From assembly GCA_030550025.1 (NCBI GenBank), contig JAUQQC010000020.1, positions 1 through 34,031 of the forward strand: DNA of 34,031 bases. Direction: 5' to 3'. Positions within the stretch are counted from its first letter, which is position 1; each line of letters opens with the position of its first letter. This DNA is from Acidobacteriota bacterium. GTDB taxonomy: Bacteria > Acidobacteriota > Blastocatellia > HR10. The position numbers and the translations under genes are program-made. This document shows, in pieces, positions 32,316 through 34,031 of the stretch. The notes beneath the pieces were generated by a model. That model searched no databases. It was not told the DNA's origin and saw only the letters and a program-made list of their open reading frames with translations.

Positions 32316-33506
32316 ATGCGCTTCATCACTTCTGATGTACACCCACGATTGCGGGGCTGGCCCGACCGATACCGTCGGCCACGACGGCACGGGCGGATCG
32401 TCCCCTTTCTGCTGATTCTCGGAGCGGCAGTTTGGGCGCTCTTCGCACAACCGGCGAGCGGACTCAATCCGGCCGTCATAGCGCTAACCCCAACCGTTAG
32501 TTGTACCGTATCCGCTGGGGTCACGATTAGCGGCACTACGATCACGGGCACGAACGGTGGTGACACCATTGATTGCTCCTCGTCTACGAGTGACCTCACG
32601 ATCTATGGCCTCGGCGGCAACGACAGGATCAAGGGCGGCAGCGGCAACGACACGATTTATGGTGGCGCGGGCAACGATCTGGAGCTCAGAGGTGGCGATG
32701 GAAACGACCAAATCTTTGGCGAGGGTGGTAATGACAATATCTACGGCGACGGCGGTGATGATACGATCGACGGCGGAACCGGCAATAACGATATTTGGGG
32801 CGGCGATGGCAACGATACGATCACCGGTGGGGACGGTAATGACAACATCCGCGGCGAAGCTGGTAATGACACGATCTTCGGCAGAGGAGGTAACGATCGG
32901 ATTTCGGGCGGCGATGGCGACGATATTTTACATGGTGAGGGCGGCGCGGACGATCTCGATGGTGGTCCGGGGGATGATTGCCTCACTGGAGGCGATGGTA
33001 TAGATACACTCACAGGCGGCGATGGCAATGATTCGCTTTCCGGAGGAAACGCTAAGACACGCTCTACGGTGGCGATGGCAACGATCAGCTCAAGGGGGGT
33101 GCTGGTAACGACAGTTTATACGGACAAGGTGGGAGCGATGTCTTCGATAGCGGTGATGATGCTTCGGAGCGCAAGGACTTCAACTCAGCTCAAGATAGCG
33201 TGGGCAACGTCACCATCCCCTGCGAAAGCGGTGCAGTGTGCGGCAACGGTACACCCGAACTCGGCGAACAGTGCGATCTCGGATCGAACAACGGACAGCC
33301 GGGCTTTTGCTGCACATCCACTTGCCAGTATGCAAATAGTAACACCCTCTGTCGTCCGGCAGCGGGACAGTGTGATGTCGCTGAATACTGCACGGGGTCG
33401 GACGCCGTGTGTCCGTCTGACGAGTTTCAGCCAAATGGCACGCTCTGCAACGCCGACAATAACGGGTGCACGCAGAACGATTCGTGTCAGAATGGGGTTT
33501 GCATAG
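32316..33506 (+). CDS. Secreted RTX-type calcium-binding protein (N-terminal part, frame broken near 33055)
   Basis: The ATG at 32316 follows AAGGAGGGG. Residues about 28-50 form a signal sequence (RIVPFLLILGAAVWALFAQPASG). From about residue 93 to 245 there are some 17 glycine/aspartate nonapeptide repeats (GGxGxDxhx; for example GGSGNDTIYGGAGND, GGDGNDTITGGDGND), which fold into a calcium-bound parallel beta-roll as in RTX proteins. After SGGNA the reading changes abruptly to a non-repetitive, unlikely sequence to the stop at 33506. The repeats continue in another frame from 33056, so the real gene runs on and the last 150 codons here are an artefact of a one-base deletion. Not a type I-secreted toxin by any motif seen; it has its own Sec signal instead. 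Confidence 0.85.
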   Translation: MRFITSDVHPRLRGWPDRYRRPRRHGRIVPFLLILGAAVWALFAQPASGLNPAVIALTPTVSCTVSAGVTISGTTITGTNGGDTIDCSSSTSDLTIYGLGGNDRIKGGSGNDTIYGGAGNDLELRGGDGNDQIFGEGGNDNIYGDGGDDTIDGGTGNNDIWGGDGNDTITGGDGNDNIRGEAGNDTIFGRGGNDRISGGDGDDILHGEGGADDLDGGPGDDCLTGGDGIDTLTGGDGNDSLSGGNAKTRSTVAMATISSRGVLVTTVYTDKVGAMSSIAVMMLRSARTSTQLKIAWATSPSPAKAVQCAATVHPNSANSAISDRTTDSRAFAAHPLASMQIVTPSVVRQRDSVMSLNTARGRTPCVRLTSFSQMARSATPTITGARRTIRVRMGFA

Positions 33507-34031
33507 CCGGTAGCCCACCGAATTGCGACGATGACAAACCCTGTACCACTGACACATGCCAGTCAACAGGCCCTAACTCGTATACCTGCCAGTATTCGAT
33601 CCAGTCAGGGAATTGTTTGATCAACGGGACATGCTACACGAGCGGGCAGAATAACCCCAACAACGAGTGTCAGGCTTGTCGTCCAGACCAATCCCAGACC
33701 TCGTTCACCAACAAAGCGAACGGTACCGCCTGCACCGATGATGGGAAGGCGTGTACTGACGACGTGTGCCAGGCCGGCACGTGCACCCATCCGATCAAGC
33801 CGATGGGAACACCATGCCATCCCGGAGACAATTGTCCTGCAGAAGAGCAGTGCACGGGCTTGAGTCCAGATTGCCCGCGTCCTGATGCCGATCAGGATGG
33901 TACGAGAGATAAGTGCGATTTCTGCCCCACGACGCCGACAGGCACCTGCTCGAACATGGTGGCGGTAGCGACGATGACGTTCACGCTGACAGGCGCGAGC
34001 GGACCGGCAGTGTCGGCTTCCGAAGAAGTTG
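33056..34031 (+). CDS. Continuation of the RTX-type protein: Cys-rich, disintegrin-like region (runs off window)
   Basis: From 33056 the shifted frame resumes the calcium repeats (DTLYGGDGNDQLKGGAGND) and then has no stop to the window end. It passes into a Cys-rich part: CGNGTPELGEQCDLGSNNG, CCTSTCQYANSNTLCR, GQCDVAEYCTGSDAVCP and NGTLCNADNNGCTQNDSC. This spacing matches disintegrin-like modules of large bacterial surface proteins. Further on, CDDDKPCTTDTC, CTDDGKACTDDVC and DADQDGTRDKCDFCP resemble repeated calcium-binding loops, the last like a thrombospondin type-3 repeat. Many disulfides imply an extracellular location. The absence of stops and the preserved domains show that the frame is still under selection or was until very recently. 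The C-terminus, with any anchor or sorting tag, is outside. Confidence 0.82.

Noticed and set aside
32510..33050. Regular short DNA periodicity suggestive of a tandem repeat or CRISPR-like array
   Set aside because: The periodicity is the nine-residue calcium-repeat coding pattern; units vary at the DNA level and there are no constant repeats with unique spacers.

Overview
This 34-kb window looks like chromosomal DNA of a free-living, GC-rich Gram-negative bacterium. The best guess is an acidobacterium, possibly thermophilic. The grounds are an Oar-like TonB-dependent receptor with an N-terminal carboxypeptidase-regulatory domain, a Thermotoga-type DAHP synthase, an archaeal/yeast-type aspartate-semialdehyde dehydrogenase, dense ATGA-overlapping operons and many TTGACA/TATAAT-like promoters. 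The taxonomy is inference: the window has no rRNA or other phylogenetic marker.

Layout, left to right. (1) 1-773: the 5' part of a PaaA/BoxB-like diiron oxygenase gene on the minus strand, then a decayed IS605-type tnpB tail. (2) 883-4842: a monocistronic TonB-dependent receptor with its own promoter and terminator. (3) 5027-10388, plus strand: acyl carrier protein, ketosynthase, GNAT acyltransferase, PIG-L deacetylase, SH3 lipoprotein and a LolA-like periplasmic protein. This looks like an uncharacterised lipid or acyl-conjugate pathway with envelope partners. (4) 10461-17935, minus strand: one long operon, coaX - unknown gene - trpD - trpC - trpF - trpB - trpA - chorismate mutase - DAHP synthase. 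It joins the entry to the shikimate pathway with tryptophan synthesis but lacks trpE/trpG. (5) 18035-20555, plus: cysS and a polyprenyl-phosphate-type glycosyltransferase. (6) 20596-23678, minus: lysC-asd, the first two steps of the aspartate pathway, then a CoA-pyrophosphatase-like NUDIX gene. (7) 24120-26940, plus: sugar-nucleotidyltransferase, phosphohexomutase and a small zinc-ribbon protein, all translationally coupled. (8) 27117-29540, plus: a TPR protein with two retropepsin-like domains, then a PIN-domain protein with a small partner. (9) 29519-30219: gene-poor DNA with a second probable tnpB tail and a strong hairpin at its stop codon. (10) 30220-31861, minus: ECF sigma factor and zinc-finger anti-sigma factor. 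(11) 32063 to the end, plus: a long structured leader and a secreted RTX-type protein continuing into a Cys-rich, disintegrin-like region. Its reading frame is broken by an apparent one-base deletion near 33055.

Most genes are ordinary metabolism. The parts that may hold something undescribed are the ACP/KS/GNAT/PIG-L cluster, the TPR-double-retropepsin/PIN locus, the RTX/disintegrin protein with its unusual leader, and the two tnpB relics.
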